DNA of 64,000 nt from the NCBI RefSeq assembly GCF_932526225.1, contig NC_064044.1, positions 10,906,906 through 10,970,905 on the forward strand, written 5' to 3'. Position numbers and translations under genes: made by a program. The notes under the pieces are model-generated. The model was given only the letters and a program-made list of their open reading frames with translations. It did not search any database and had not been told where the DNA came from. The DNA is from Nematostella vectensis (Eukaryota > Cnidaria > Anthozoa > Actiniaria > Edwardsiidae). Of this stretch, positions 36,401 through 50,100 are shown one piece after another (position 1 is the stretch's first letter; the number at the start of each line of letters is the position of its first letter).

Positions 36401-39400
36401 AGCAATAATTCACGATCTCAATTTATGATTATTATTATTATTTTTTTTTTTTGCAACTTGCAATGCATTTAAATAATAAAATTTAATTTACAGTGGTCCC
36501 CTCCTTATCTCGGGAGAAATGAAGCGCGCGCTAATTTCCTGACTTGTTTTGCAGGTTGCATTGCAACCAAGCTCAAAGCACAAAGAAAGTTCAGGTTGAT
36601 GACGTCATACCGCCAATAGACCAATCGCACGTACCGCATTGGTTTCCCGGAACCGGCATGATGTAATCACGTGATCTCTATCAAAGCTATCTTACTTCGA
36701 TTCTCCAAGCAAGGTAAGGTTCTGATTAAATTACCAGTCGAATTATGGCGAATGATCGAAAATAAGCCAAACTACAGATATATTAACCGGTTCTGTCAAT
36801 ATGTAGGCACTAAATGTTTAAATAGTTTGCATTATTGTATCAAATTACCAGGTCAAGTTATACCGAGTTCCTCGCAATTTAGCCAAACTATACATACACA
36901 ATTCAAGAAGGTTGCGCACAAATCCAAGAAGTTAGACATAAAAACATGATATCTTACTAGCCAAACGTTTCAATATCACTTTCCAAAACAATGGACCTGC
37001 TCAACATAACGATCATCTCTGTACAAAGATCGCGACTTCGGATCCCGAGAACTAAGAACACGGGTAACAATTTTGATGTCGATGTTTGACTGTAGCATCC
37101 GAGTGACTTGCACCAACTCTATTAGATTCGAGTCACTAGATTCAGGTTAGAACGTGCAACGTCAACAAGAAAAGTAAAAGGTAGCCTGCTTTATTGTCTA
37201 CTGTATTACTATTCTAGTAGTCTCGCTTGACTTGCTCACGCCTTGAAGCGAACCGTCTATAAGCGTTTTAGAATTCATGTTATATCTATCTATTCTATAT
37301 AAACTCTTCAACAATACGAAAGTTTCGATATTTCTGATTCTAGCTGCAAGCTAAAACTGTCTTGATTGCTGTGAGAGGCGCGAAGTAAAGTAAGAAATAC
37401 TTTATAAGGCTATAGAATATAATAATCTATGTTTTAGCGAGCACTGAGCAAGCAATTTCCTTTTTTTGCGAGCGTGAGTCGAGTAATCTTAAATTTTTGT
37501 TTTGTTTTAAAAGTTCGAGTTGCTCGGCGAGGATAGTTTTTGAGAAAAGTATCAATTATGCATGCCAAGAAAGCTGAATGAGATTATAACAAATTAATAG
37601 ATTTATTTCAGACTTGTTCAATGTTCTAAGCATTGCTTAGTCCTTTTTTGGTAATATCTAGTGAACTGAATGTACCAAAATCTAGACATCCGGGGCACTT
37701 CTAGGGCACTTTCCCGTGTAGCTTTTATGACAAGCTGTCACGTGACCAGCTATCACGAAGGTCCCTTCCTACCTTGCCCCTGGGATATGAGAGGGGTGGA
37801 CCCTGGCGCGATGATGAGGCGTTTACAGAAGGGAGACAGGGAACTCAGCACAGACTCGGTACAGCGTTGGCATGACATACTTAAAGTCTTGTATACAATT
37901 ATCACCAGATAAAACACAGAAGAATCTTAAGCAAAGAAATGGCGGGCGTGGTTGATTATGTCAAAGATAAAGGTATGTAACACCAACCTTTATTATGCTT
38001 CCAAATTGCAGCTTTAGACAACGTTTGATAATCTCTAAAGTCTTACAACGGCCACGGTGCATTACAACGGTGCATTGCTATATATATAATACATATAATA
38101 ATATATATATAATACATAATGATGATTGTTTAATATGATGCCTTCTTTAGGCAACAAAACAGAAGTCAGTCACCCATTCTCCAAGCCCTGGGATGATAGT
38201 GATGTCATCCTAGAAGTGGAAGAGCAAGAGTTCCACGTCCACAAGATGATACTCAAGATGGCGTCTCCAGTTTTCAAGGCCATGTTTGACTCCGAGAAGG
38301 GAAAAACGCGCTTCCCGCTACCAGGGAAGAAGTTCAACGAGTTCCTTGATCTGATGAAGCAGATTTATCCAATATCAAATGATAACAATATTGAAAGTAA
38401 GCAGGCTAAAAAAGTAGGACATTTTTGGTATCATAACACTTAATCGCTTAATCGGAAAATTAATTTGATTATCGATTTATGCGCGAGAATTAAAACACTG
38501 TAACAGCACTTTAGCACGAGCAAAGAGCATTCTATATAAACATTTTCAGCAAATACGCACGTTTCGATATTTCTGATTCTAGCTGCAAGCTAAAACTGTC
38601 TCGACGGCTGTGAGAGGTGCGAAGTAAAGAAAGAAATACTTTGTCAGGCTATGAAATATTGTGAACTAAATTTTACCACTCCCTTTTTCAGTGAAAAACA
38701 TCTCCCATCTGTCAAGCCTTGCAAATGAATTCCAGATAAAATCAGTGGCCAGTAGCTGCCTCAACTTCTTGAAAACCACGAGGAAAACCAAGGAAAACGC
38801 CATAGAGGTCTTAGTCTGTACAGACAGGCATTTTAAGAGGGACTATGAGGAGGTCAGTAAAGGTTGCTTTGAGGTAATCAGGGACATGACAATGGATGAG
38901 ATGGGGCGTCACCCAGACTTCAGGGAGATGACAGAGACTGCGCTGGGGAGTATCCTTAAAGAAAGGGTACAGAGACTTGAGACATTGTGCAAAGAGTGTG
39001 ACAGAGAAGTTTGCAGATCCGACCACTATATTGATCAATATAGAGTAAAAAATGCTCGTAAATCTTATAGTTTTATTTCAAAGAAATGCTCTAGGGAGGA
39101 CAATAATTTCTATATGGATCAATCCCGATAAAAGGGAAAAGCGTTGTTGTAATCAGGGCAATTATATGGAAACACTATTGAAATGTCCATAGGCGATCGA
39201 GGCTAAAAATATATAAATACTAACTCAACCTATTAGCGCACAAATCGACTCGACCGCCTGTCTCTGTTTCATGGGTCACTACTTCATGTAAGACCCAATG
39301 GTCAGCACTTAATGTAGGGTTAGGGTAAGGCTAGAGACCATGATGGTATCTTGGGTTAGTAGTGCCAGTTCTTGGTGTCTTACATGACGAAAAAAACGTC

Positions 39401-41301
39401 TCATGCGGTTAGATAAGGGATCTGGGGGATCATATATACACACCAGCATCACTTGATGATTTATTTGAATGCAGTAGGAACCCGCAAGTAAGAACCTACA
39501 TTTTATATGTTAGCCTAAACAGGTTCTAGTTTAAAAGGTATTTAACTCAATATTAGGCATTTTAGGTTTATATTTCTGTGGGAAAACAAATAAAACCCAG
39601 TTCATAAACAAAATGGTAATCAGCCTATTTCAACCCAACCCCCACCCCCCCCCCCCCACACACACACACACACACACATATATTGCCTAGCTGCACTAAG
39701 ATATCACTGTAATAAAAAAAAATCATGAATATCATGGTTAAAAAGTTATATTAGTTCTGACCAAAGCACACAATGTTAATAAGAACCTTTCTTTTATTTT
39801 CTAGGCTGTATAGGGGGTATAAATAAAAAATTTTCTTACTCGAATACAATACAGCTTTTCCGCTGTATTGAAAACTCTAGTATACGATAAGTTTTGGTTG
39901 CTCCGTTATTGACGTAAACATTGCGTTTGTTTCTTAGCAAATACTGAAAAGTGAATCTAATGCGGTAATAACGTTTGTTACTCAATTTAGGTGTAACCAT
40001 TTAGGATAAAAAGCACATGAAATGTTAAAAGTATACAGTGGGGTAGCAGATGGTAGTAGAAGCATTTACTCCAGCGAGTATTAATTATGATTATTTTATA
40101 CATACCGAGATTATTTACGTGCCAAAAACCATTGTGATAAAACTAGACTTTTCGCGCTAGAGAAGCCAGCTGATTGGTCGTACGTTTTTTTCCACTAGTG
40201 AAAAACGCCGTATCGGCATTCTGATTGGCTATATCATTATTTTCACTTGTGAGCAAAATCGTTTCGCTCGCTGCGCTAGTCCGTTTGTTTTACACAACTC
40301 GTGAATAAAAATCGAACGCGCTCAAAAACCGTGAAATAACCTATAATTATGTGCCAATAAAGTTCAATCACAAACTCTACCCTTGGTCCGGTTCACGGTT
40401 CCGTTACAGAAAAACCACAGGCTTGATTTTTGGGGTCAGGGTGCGACATGACCCTCCCTATAAAAAGTCAAGTAGATACAGTAGTCAATAGAAGATGCTT
40501 TTAAGACTAAGCCGCGAACGATTTGTTTAACCTTTTTGTATTTTTTCATAATTCTTGTCTAAAAAAAAAACATAAAAAATAGGAGGCGTGTCCCTTTCCC
40601 CTCCTCCTCCCTACTCCTCACAGCCTACGGGCACGAATTATTCATGCATTATTAAAAAAATTAAGGCTGCGTTCCAACGTCGTATTATCCATGAGCCGTA
40701 TTCAATGCAAATGCGTGCAAATGAATCGAGTCGATTGTTTTATCTTCATTTGCATGCATTTGCATTGAATACGGCTCATGGATAATAAGACGTTTGAACT
40801 TAGCCTAACAATAAAAAATAGAATAAACATGTTCTCATATATTGTACAATGATTTGACTTTATAAAAAACGACGCTGGTAAATCGCGCGCTCTGATTGGT
40901 CAAGGGTCCATGTGTTATTAGAGGGCATGCACGCTTGGCGTCATCACGCGAAGGGGATCTAGTTCGCTACTGAAATGCATAATTCAGAGAGAGTATATAG
41001 ATCAAATACATGCACTTACCTTTGGTGGAAATGATGTTGAGTTGAGCATAAAGCGCTACCAGTAACACATTCAGATCAGAGTCTGGGGCAGCAGGGAGGA
41101 CGTTACTGCTGATAGACTGCAGGTGAAGGCAGAGGATGGTAGGTGAGGGTCGATATATTCATAAAGAATATGACATGCATATAAAAACATACAGGTAAGT
41201 GAAGGAAGAGGATGGTAGGTGAGGGTCGATATATTCATAAAGAATATGTCATACATATTAAGACATACAGGTAAGTGAAGGTAGCGGATGGTAGGCGATG
41301 G

Positions 41302-41372
<71 letters not shown>

Positions 41373-44087
41373 AAATACCACAACCACAGACCGTACTCAC
41401 AAACATGTGTCGGACTTGCTTGTTGCCATAGTGATCAAGCATCTGAAGCAACACTTTACACGGGCGAGCGTGAAGCTCTGAAATGGGATTACAGGAGGTG
41501 GGGTGAAAAAAGGTCCGGACAATAGACCTGCCCTTTTCCTGTGAGGGGTTTATAGGCGCTTACTTGAAGGGGTACTGTCACGCTAAGGAATTGCACTCTG
41601 AAATAATTTGATGGCTACACCGTGTACTGTTCAGTCTATCTCCCTTGCATAAAGGGAATATTTTTCCAAAATTTTTGGACAAAGAGTTTTCTGTGGCGCG
41701 CAGACAAAGAAAAGTAGGAAGTTTCTTGCTAGCGTTTACTCACACCGAGTGAGTGTGTTCAGGCTAAATTCTTTTTGATGGGAGTGGCATCGAGACGAGA
41801 ACGACAGTGTGTCACCACTGTTGTTCTCGGTTACGTTAAATGCTCAAACATAGGTGGGGACGTTTGGAGGTCTAATTACCGCAATACCGCAATTTTTTTC
41901 CCCAAACACGGCAATACCGCAGAAAAAAATAGGAAATATCGCATAACGCATTGAAGGACGAGGTTTTTAAGAGCATGCGCGACAACCCGGTTTCCCGCTA
42001 GATCTTCACGGTCAAATCGCGCGCACCGCATGAATAATCAACACCGCAATATTTTAATTTTTAACCGCAATGCCGCCGTTTGAAAAGCAGAATCTCGCAT
42101 CTCGCAGTATGTAAAAATGTCGCATCACCGCAATACACTGTTAGTTTCAGAGAGTAGTTTTAACTCCAAAAGGGGAGTAAAAAAACGAGGTACAAAATGA
42201 CTCCCTTTTTGGAGTAATTTTTTACTCCCTTTTTTCTACTCTCTCAAGGGAGTAGATTTTACCCCTGTAGGGGAGTAACTAAAAGGAGTGATTTACTAGG
42301 TTGCTTGCTATTACTCCATTAAAGGAGTACAATTTACCCTCAAAATGGAGTTATTTTTTACTCCTTTTTTTCCTACTCTCTCAGGGGAGTAGATTTTACC
42401 CACTTTAGGGGGTAGCTAAGTGGAGTAATTTACTAGGTTGCTTGTAGTTACTCCATTCAAAGAGTACAATTCACCCTCAAAATGGGAGTCAATTTTTACT
42501 CCCTATTTTGTTATTTCCCCCTACTAATTGGGTAACTAAAGGGATGATTTCAACCCCCTCCCCCCTGTTTTTACAAAATGGCCGTTTAAACTCCACCTAC
42601 TTCAGGGGTTAATACTGGAGAAAGTAGAGTAATTTAGAAACACCAAGGAAAAGACGTTATTATGAATTTGACAAATCCTTTAATTAAACAATTCAGTTTA
42701 AAAAATAACAAAAATATAAGTTGAAAAAATGTTTGAAAAATAATAGTCATTTGACATAAGGTATCCAGGACAAAATTACTAACAAGTGTCCCAACATAAC
42801 AAAGCTGAAACAAACATAACACAATATTATTTTTCTATAACAACTTTAACAGCTTTTGAACATTACCCTTTTTGGCGTCATTACGGTTTTCCAAAAGAAC
42901 TGCCTCCTCCTTATCTTTGTATATTCAGATAAGAAGCTAGAAGCCTAATGCCTCTATATGCACCATTTAAATTTGAACCTGGTAGGCTAGCTTGAAAAGA
43001 TAACTAGGTTCTTCATATGCAGGGTTTACTGTGATCAGAATATACGGACAAAAACCAACTACAGTAACATTAGATATTCAAAATAAATATCTGGACAAAT
43101 TTTAGGTGCAAGACTGATTACTAGGTTTTTACTAAGCTAAGTTATTCAATTTTGTGCTTCAAGTAACAGTTTATAAAGCATAGGCGCTTTAGATGTAAGT
43201 ACAGTGATTAGTGAATAACTTAAGTTTACAAAGTTTTTATTCGTTTCTTGCGATTTACGCATTGATACATTCCTTATACCTCAAACTTCTTTCTTTTCTG
43301 GCTTTCAACTCGAGCACATTTTACTATCTCTATCATAATGTCCTGCGAAGATAATAAGAGAAACACATAAGAAGGTAGTATTGCTTTGGAAGAAACAAAG
43401 AATCACAAAACATATCAGTCTAGTTCGAGAAATCCGCTCACGAACGATGATTTGATGCTGAAGTTGGTCGCAAAAATCACATTTAGTATTGAAACTATCA
43501 CATTATAAAGCCCATTACACACTAACCTTTAACTTCAATCCATGTTCTGCCATCAAATCCTCAAAAAAGGTGAATTACGCGTAGAAAAGACGGGAATAAA
43601 CGGCTATCCGTTTGGAGGTTATGATAATAATTATCACCCTACCTATCTTTCTTTCAAATGCAGTACTAATTATTCTGAGCGAATTTTGAAAGTACACCAC
43701 ATAAAACTCATGTTCGAGTCCAAGCCTGTCTTTGATTACATTTCTTATTGTTGTAGTAAAGCTGACAATATATGCAAGTATGGCGAGGCCTGTTCTTGTA
43801 TTGAAAATGTTCTTTTAGGATTTCCTAATAATTTCCTAAGAGTTCCTAAATTGTAGAATCTTCTTCCTAAGATTTTCTTATCCAAATTATTTCAATTTTC
43901 TGGTCTATTGCTTATACTAGGAAATCCTAGGAATTTTTAGGAAGTTTAATCATATTTTGTTGTTTTGATCGAACTTAGGAAATCTTAGGAAACTCCTATA
44001 CCGCTTGGGTTTGCGGTATTGGCCTTTATTGTACGCAATACCGTACAATAAAAGCCAATACCGCAAACCCAAGCGTACCCCCCTCCC

Positions 44088-44118
<31 letters not shown>

Positions 44119-47100
44119 AAATACAACCCGATCGATTTGGGGTTTGAACATTTGTTATCTGACACGACAGGAAAGATACATATTTTTTTTTGGCTTGTTT
44201 GTTCGACTGCGACTGTTGGTTTTTCTGCGCAAAGGATACCAATCCACTCTACGATTGTCACTGCAGTCATTGTTCTACTTTGAGATGGTGGCAATGATAT
44301 TTTCGTTTCATGGTGCTTTTAGTTCTTAGAGGCTTTAGACACACCTACATTACCTGGGAGCTTTTCAAGATGATCAGCCAACGAATTCTCCATGGTCGCC
44401 ATGGTAACCGATGCGCCAAACGTGACAGCTTGCTCATTCCAATCAACAGCATTGAGCTCTGGGACGTGAGCCAGCGATAGGATAGCCATGTGCTGGTCAT
44501 CGGGGACAGAGCTACTGATTGCTATGGATGCAACGAAAAGATTGTTTTCAAAAATGATGAAATAAATATTATAAGCAAGACCAGTCAGGAAAGGGCAATC
44601 ATGTACTCGTGGCTGGGTCATTTGGGTATTTCAGCAATTGCGACCAAAACTTGCTTGTACAAATCTCTGCCCCCAAGGGTGTCTGCAATAACAAACGTTG
44701 ACACTGATCGCCCGTAACACGGTACTTGTAGAATTTTGAACCGCTCAAAAATTCAGTATCACGAGCAGTTTTTACAGAGAACCACGCAACGTTTTGAGTG
44801 ATCGAACGGGCCTTATAAACATTGGCCAAAAGTACAAAGGTCTGTAAAAAAACTGGAACAACAGACTTTAAAAAAAAAATGTACGATTAAGGAAAGATCT
44901 TACCCTCCTTCGCAGGCAGGTGTTTTGCATAGTATTTTTATGAGTGGGGCTTCCTGTGGCGAGTTGAACCGGAACCGGGAGCAGAAAGAGGGGAGGGGAC
45001 AAAAGAAATAGCTAGAGAGATAACTCTTTAATCATCTGAATGTACCAGCGCCAATCATTCCCGATATCCTCCTCGCGTTTGGGTACTCGTCAGCAAGTTT
45101 CAGGCACTGCTCCAAGGATGATGGGCGGAGCCAAGTAAGACGACCGCTGTTCAATATTTCCGCAGGAGATTCTTCGTTCAACTTAAAGAAAAAGGACAAA
45201 AATAAAAAGTTATAGTGTCCACGCTAAAAGGGTGTTTTGCACAAGACAAACATGACTACAAGTCCCAAAATGAATGGCGCCATGAGTTCTAGATCTCAGG
45301 GAGCTTCTTAGCTTCTCAATCTTCTAAATAAACTTCTAAATATTTTCACCTATCCATTTGAATGAAAAGAAAAAGGATATGGAACTTGTAATTCCCACAT
45401 GACACCATGAATTCTAGATCTCAGTGAGCTTCTCATACTTTAAAATACACTTCTAAATATGTTTACCTACCCATTCGAATGAAAAGAAAAAGGATATGGA
45501 ACTTGTAGCCAAATACGATGCTAACGTCTCATTGTATCACAGGAAAGCCAAGAATATAACGATGCGTATTTTGTTTGTTTGTTTGTTCGTTTTTTTTTTT
45601 TTTTTTTGCGGTACAGTACTCCTAATGATTCTATCATTTCGTTATTTTGTATATTTACCATAAGTTCTGGAGGAAAAATTGGCTCTTGGGTGGAATCGTA
45701 TGGCGCGAAATCCGAGGTGTTGAACAGAGGAGACGAGGGGGCCTGCCAAAGAACCAAACAAATCAAAAACAAAAGCGAGATGAGACAATATAACTGGCCT
45801 AAAGAACTATATACCTCGTAGTCCACAACAGAATAATTAAAATAAATTAACCTTATCCCAAATCTGAGGTGAGGTAAGAGGCATCGGCCATTACCAACAA
45901 GAGCTTATCGCTTTTCGAAATTGTTACTGTAAAACATACCAGCCTCGCTAATGTCACTGTTTATGTTAACAGCATATGTTTATCTGGTAAATGTTGCCTA
46001 TGCAACTGTTATAGTACCGATGAGATCAGATTATCAAATACACCAACACAATCACAAAAAGAAAGAATTAAGATGATCAAAACAATAGCAAGACTAATTA
46101 TAAATTTAGTCTTGATTAAGTAGGGTTAGCCAGGGAAATGGACCACACCCCGCCCTTTACGGATTTACATTTACATTTGAGAAATCTTACGTTCTCTGAA
46201 TTGTTTTTACAACATGTGCCGCCTCCACTGTTCCCTTGGCAACAAGACTCCTAGAATGCAAAGTTTATCTTAGCATGGAACGGTTATTATCAGCTGTCCT
46301 ATTCTTAAAATAAAATGCCGCGCCAGGTTTCCTGTGAGGACACGCTTTTGAATACCCACTAAAGGAAAACTGGCCAGAACGCTGCTCTGTGTTACAGAAT
46401 AGGTGTAAAAGGTTGTAATATCCGTGTTTTTCAAAGACAAACATACGTTGGTAAAAGTCTTGAATCCTTCGTAAATGGATCTGTAGCCACTGCAGCGGCA
46501 GTAATTCCCTTGAAAAGAAAACAATTATGAATGGTACAATCTGTTTTTCCATAAAAAAATCCCTTCCCACACTCCTCTTCCCGCGGTAGAAAGTTTCTCA
46601 GAACCCCCTGAAATTCCGAGAATTTCAATTCCCAAAAAAGGAACCCACCCTGTTTACTCACCTCCCAAGGCAACATCTATGTCCCTGAGTGTTGGGGAGG
46701 GGCGGTTTCTCAGCAGCGTGTACATAGACATAACCATACCAGGCGTACAGAACCCACACTGGACCCCATGAGCCTTTGCTATACGTTCCTGCAATCAAGA
46801 TAGAAATCCTTGAATATACTGTCAAATTAACACCACCAAGCAAAGCTTAAAGAACTCGCGCTCCTACAGAAAGGAATAATCCAGAGGGATAGCACACTAC
46901 TGACATTTCGACATAACAACATAGGCACACACACTGTTATGTTCAAATATTCAACATTAACTTAATGATTAAGACATAAGCCTAAAAAACATGATTTTAT
47001 GTCCATATCGCTATGCCGGGCTTATAAGAGTGCATCAGCCTATGTCATTATGTCTTTATGTTACTAATGTGCACCATGCTATAAATATATTTCCACCTTT

Positions 47101-50100
47101 CTCATTATTAGAGAGTTGCATCCACAAAAATCTCAGGTTCTTCGAAGTCGAGTTAAATAAATGGGACTCATAAAAAGTAGTTTGTAGTAATTTTCTAATT
47201 TGAAAAACCTGCTCCTCCACAGAGGAGATTCTGAGTTTTCAGGGATCATTCAGTGATGATAAGGGTTGTTTCCACAAATTATTGTACAATCACATGTCCT
47301 GCGACGCTGACCTGTACAGGATGTAGGCGTGTCTTGGTACTGCCTATCCCCTCCACGGTGGTAATCGCCATTTGATCCACCGCACAAAGCGGAGTGATAC
47401 ATGCATTGACAGGAACGTGACTAACAGGTTAAGAATTCATCGATGTGTTCATTCAGATTTTGGACTGGAGACATTACAATCTCCTTCCTTGTGTTGTCTG
47501 TGTACAATTAAACCTCTGTATAACAGACTCACTCAGGACTTAGAAATGTGTGAGCTTATCAGTGCTTTAGCAGGTCTCAAAATGTTACGAGGCACCACTC
47601 TCCAACTTGTCTAATATTTAGTTTATCTATTTTACCTCACCAACAATGGTGAGGGTTACACAACAGGATGGGGCCTGTCATTTTCTAAAGCATTTTAATG
47701 TAATGGGAGGGGGTTGACAGCCCTGCTAAGGTTTCAGCCTCGAGCAAGCACTTCCCCTGTAACTTTGAAGGAGTACCGTAAAGATTTTGAATGCTTGAAA
47801 AAAATAAAATAAAATAAGAAGTTGACGAGAGAAGAAGAAGACATTTCTAGTGAACACTTAGCATATGAGGGGGTAGGGCAGGTAAGTAACCTTATAATAA
47901 ACATTTTTGGCATTTTTGTTTTTCTTTGCAAATTGTGTTGTTATAATAAGAGTCACACTTTTTAGAACAGTAAATAGTGCTAAAACCATAATCAATCAAT
48001 CAATCATTTATTTTTGCACTATTTGAAGTTGAGTTGACGCTTTACAAAGTGGACTTGGCAGATTAGAAAATATTAGTAAAATGAAATTTTGTAATGAGAT
48101 TAGTGTGCGTAGTGACCAAAGGAGCGAAGAGCTTTCGAGTTGGTCACTACCACAGTTATTAGTACCATTGAGAATTCGGAAAAGTTCATTTTACAGTAAT
48201 TTTATAATTATCTGTTTTTGTATATTTTTCTATACATGTGTCGCTACACTAAGAAATAACTAGCTAACCTAGACTGGAAAAAAAGGAGATATATAATAAT
48301 AATAGGAATGAAAATTAAATAAATAAATAAATGCGAGTACTATGTTCGGGTCAACTCATCACAAGCTACCATATGCGGTATCTGAGGTATCTAAAGGTTT
48401 GGGTGTGTTTAACACTAGCCTGTTAGCTTTTGATGGCTTTATCTAGAAAATCTAACCCTGTATTTGTAAAAGGCTGACCCTACTACACGTCCACTAGCTA
48501 CATCTTTTCTCTTCATGTTTGATTGCTAAGGATACAAGATGGCTTTGCTGAGCTTGTCATAGTGAGAGACCATCACAGTACAAGCGCCACACCCACCAAT
48601 ACCACAGCTTATCTTACATCCAGACAGACCCACTGGTGAACAGTTAAGGGAATACAATAACAGGGTCTGGACTAAGGGGGGACACGCCAGTAGCCAGTTA
48701 AAATTTCAGTATTTTGTTGGTAGTCAGTTTTGTGTATGATGATGGTGGTACTAAGGAGTACTGTTGAACGTTAGGGTAAGGGGGAAAGTCAGTAAACATT
48801 TGTTTGTTGGTATTCGGTAGCTGCTTTCATGTTTAATTTGTATTCTTTAACATTTTCCATGTTTTGTCAGGCCATTTGTGGTACATCAGTTAACCCGATC
48901 CAGACCCTTTTATAGCAAGCAGTGGGTGGATCTAGAAGAAGGGCTGTTGAGGTTGCGATCTTCCTCCCCCAAAATCTATTAGGCAAAAGAAATGCCATAA
49001 TAAACATGATAGTCACCTTCTCATTTCCGTTTTTTTTTTTTCGTGTAACAGCCCTTCAATATTAAACTGCAACCCTGGAGGGGTTCTTCAGGTTTAAAGT
49101 GATAGGCACGTTCGTCACAATATTTGAAAAATAGCCCCTAAAAATACCTACATAACCAAAAATCGCTACCATAAAAAATACAGCTTCAGAAGCCCTTAAA
49201 AATACCATTTCTAAGGGGAAAGCCTATTTTTTCTTGGATACCCCTAAAAAATACACAGAGCATCCCTATCAGGTCGACCCAGGGGTCTCATTCTTCCCCC
49301 CTCCTTTAAAAAATCATGGATTCCTTCTGATCAGATGCATGTGTTAATATAGAATTTGTTAGTAGCCATTGAAGGATACATGTCTCCCTTAGGAAGACAG
49401 CAAGGGCTGTGTCTGCTTCAGTGTCACACCCCAACTTCACAATTACCTGAAATAAAATCAAAATTAGTAAGCATTAAGACCACCATTTGTATTGCTCTTC
49501 TTAGTTTTGTCTAACTTCATTATCCCCATATTTTTTTCACTTCTGGGAGCCATCATCACCATCATCCTTAATACCATCATCAACATAAGTACTAATATCA
49601 ACCATAATCATCACCATCACAATACCATCATCAACACTACCACCACCATCATCAACCTCTATTTATTATCATAAAGAAACCACAGGTAGCCCAAGCTCAC
49701 TATTTGTGTCGAATTATGGCTACATTTCAACGTACGTTAAAATGTAGCCATAATTTGACACAAGTAGTGAGCTTGGGCTACCTGTGGAAGAAACAGCATA
49801 ATCGCTGTCATGATGCCACCCTTCCTGTCAAGTTAATGCCGGTGATTATTTTGAACCTCGACTGCTCCCCCCCCCCCCCCCCCTCCAAGAAACAGTGGTA
49901 CATGGGTAATTAATAAACGGCTGAATCTGGTCTCTGAGAGCCAAATGTTTACACACACTTAAAGAAGAACGACACAGCTTTGAAAATTTGGATTTTATGC
50001 TATTGATTGTTATTTCTTTTATAACCATGAAGCAATGCGGCCTACAACACATGAATTCTCATCAGATTTCAACCTTGTTTGAAATGTGTTGTAAGACTCT

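Noticed and set aside
43542..43856. 104-codon open frame, plus strand
   Set aside because: No family motif, no splice context, AT-rich intron sequence.
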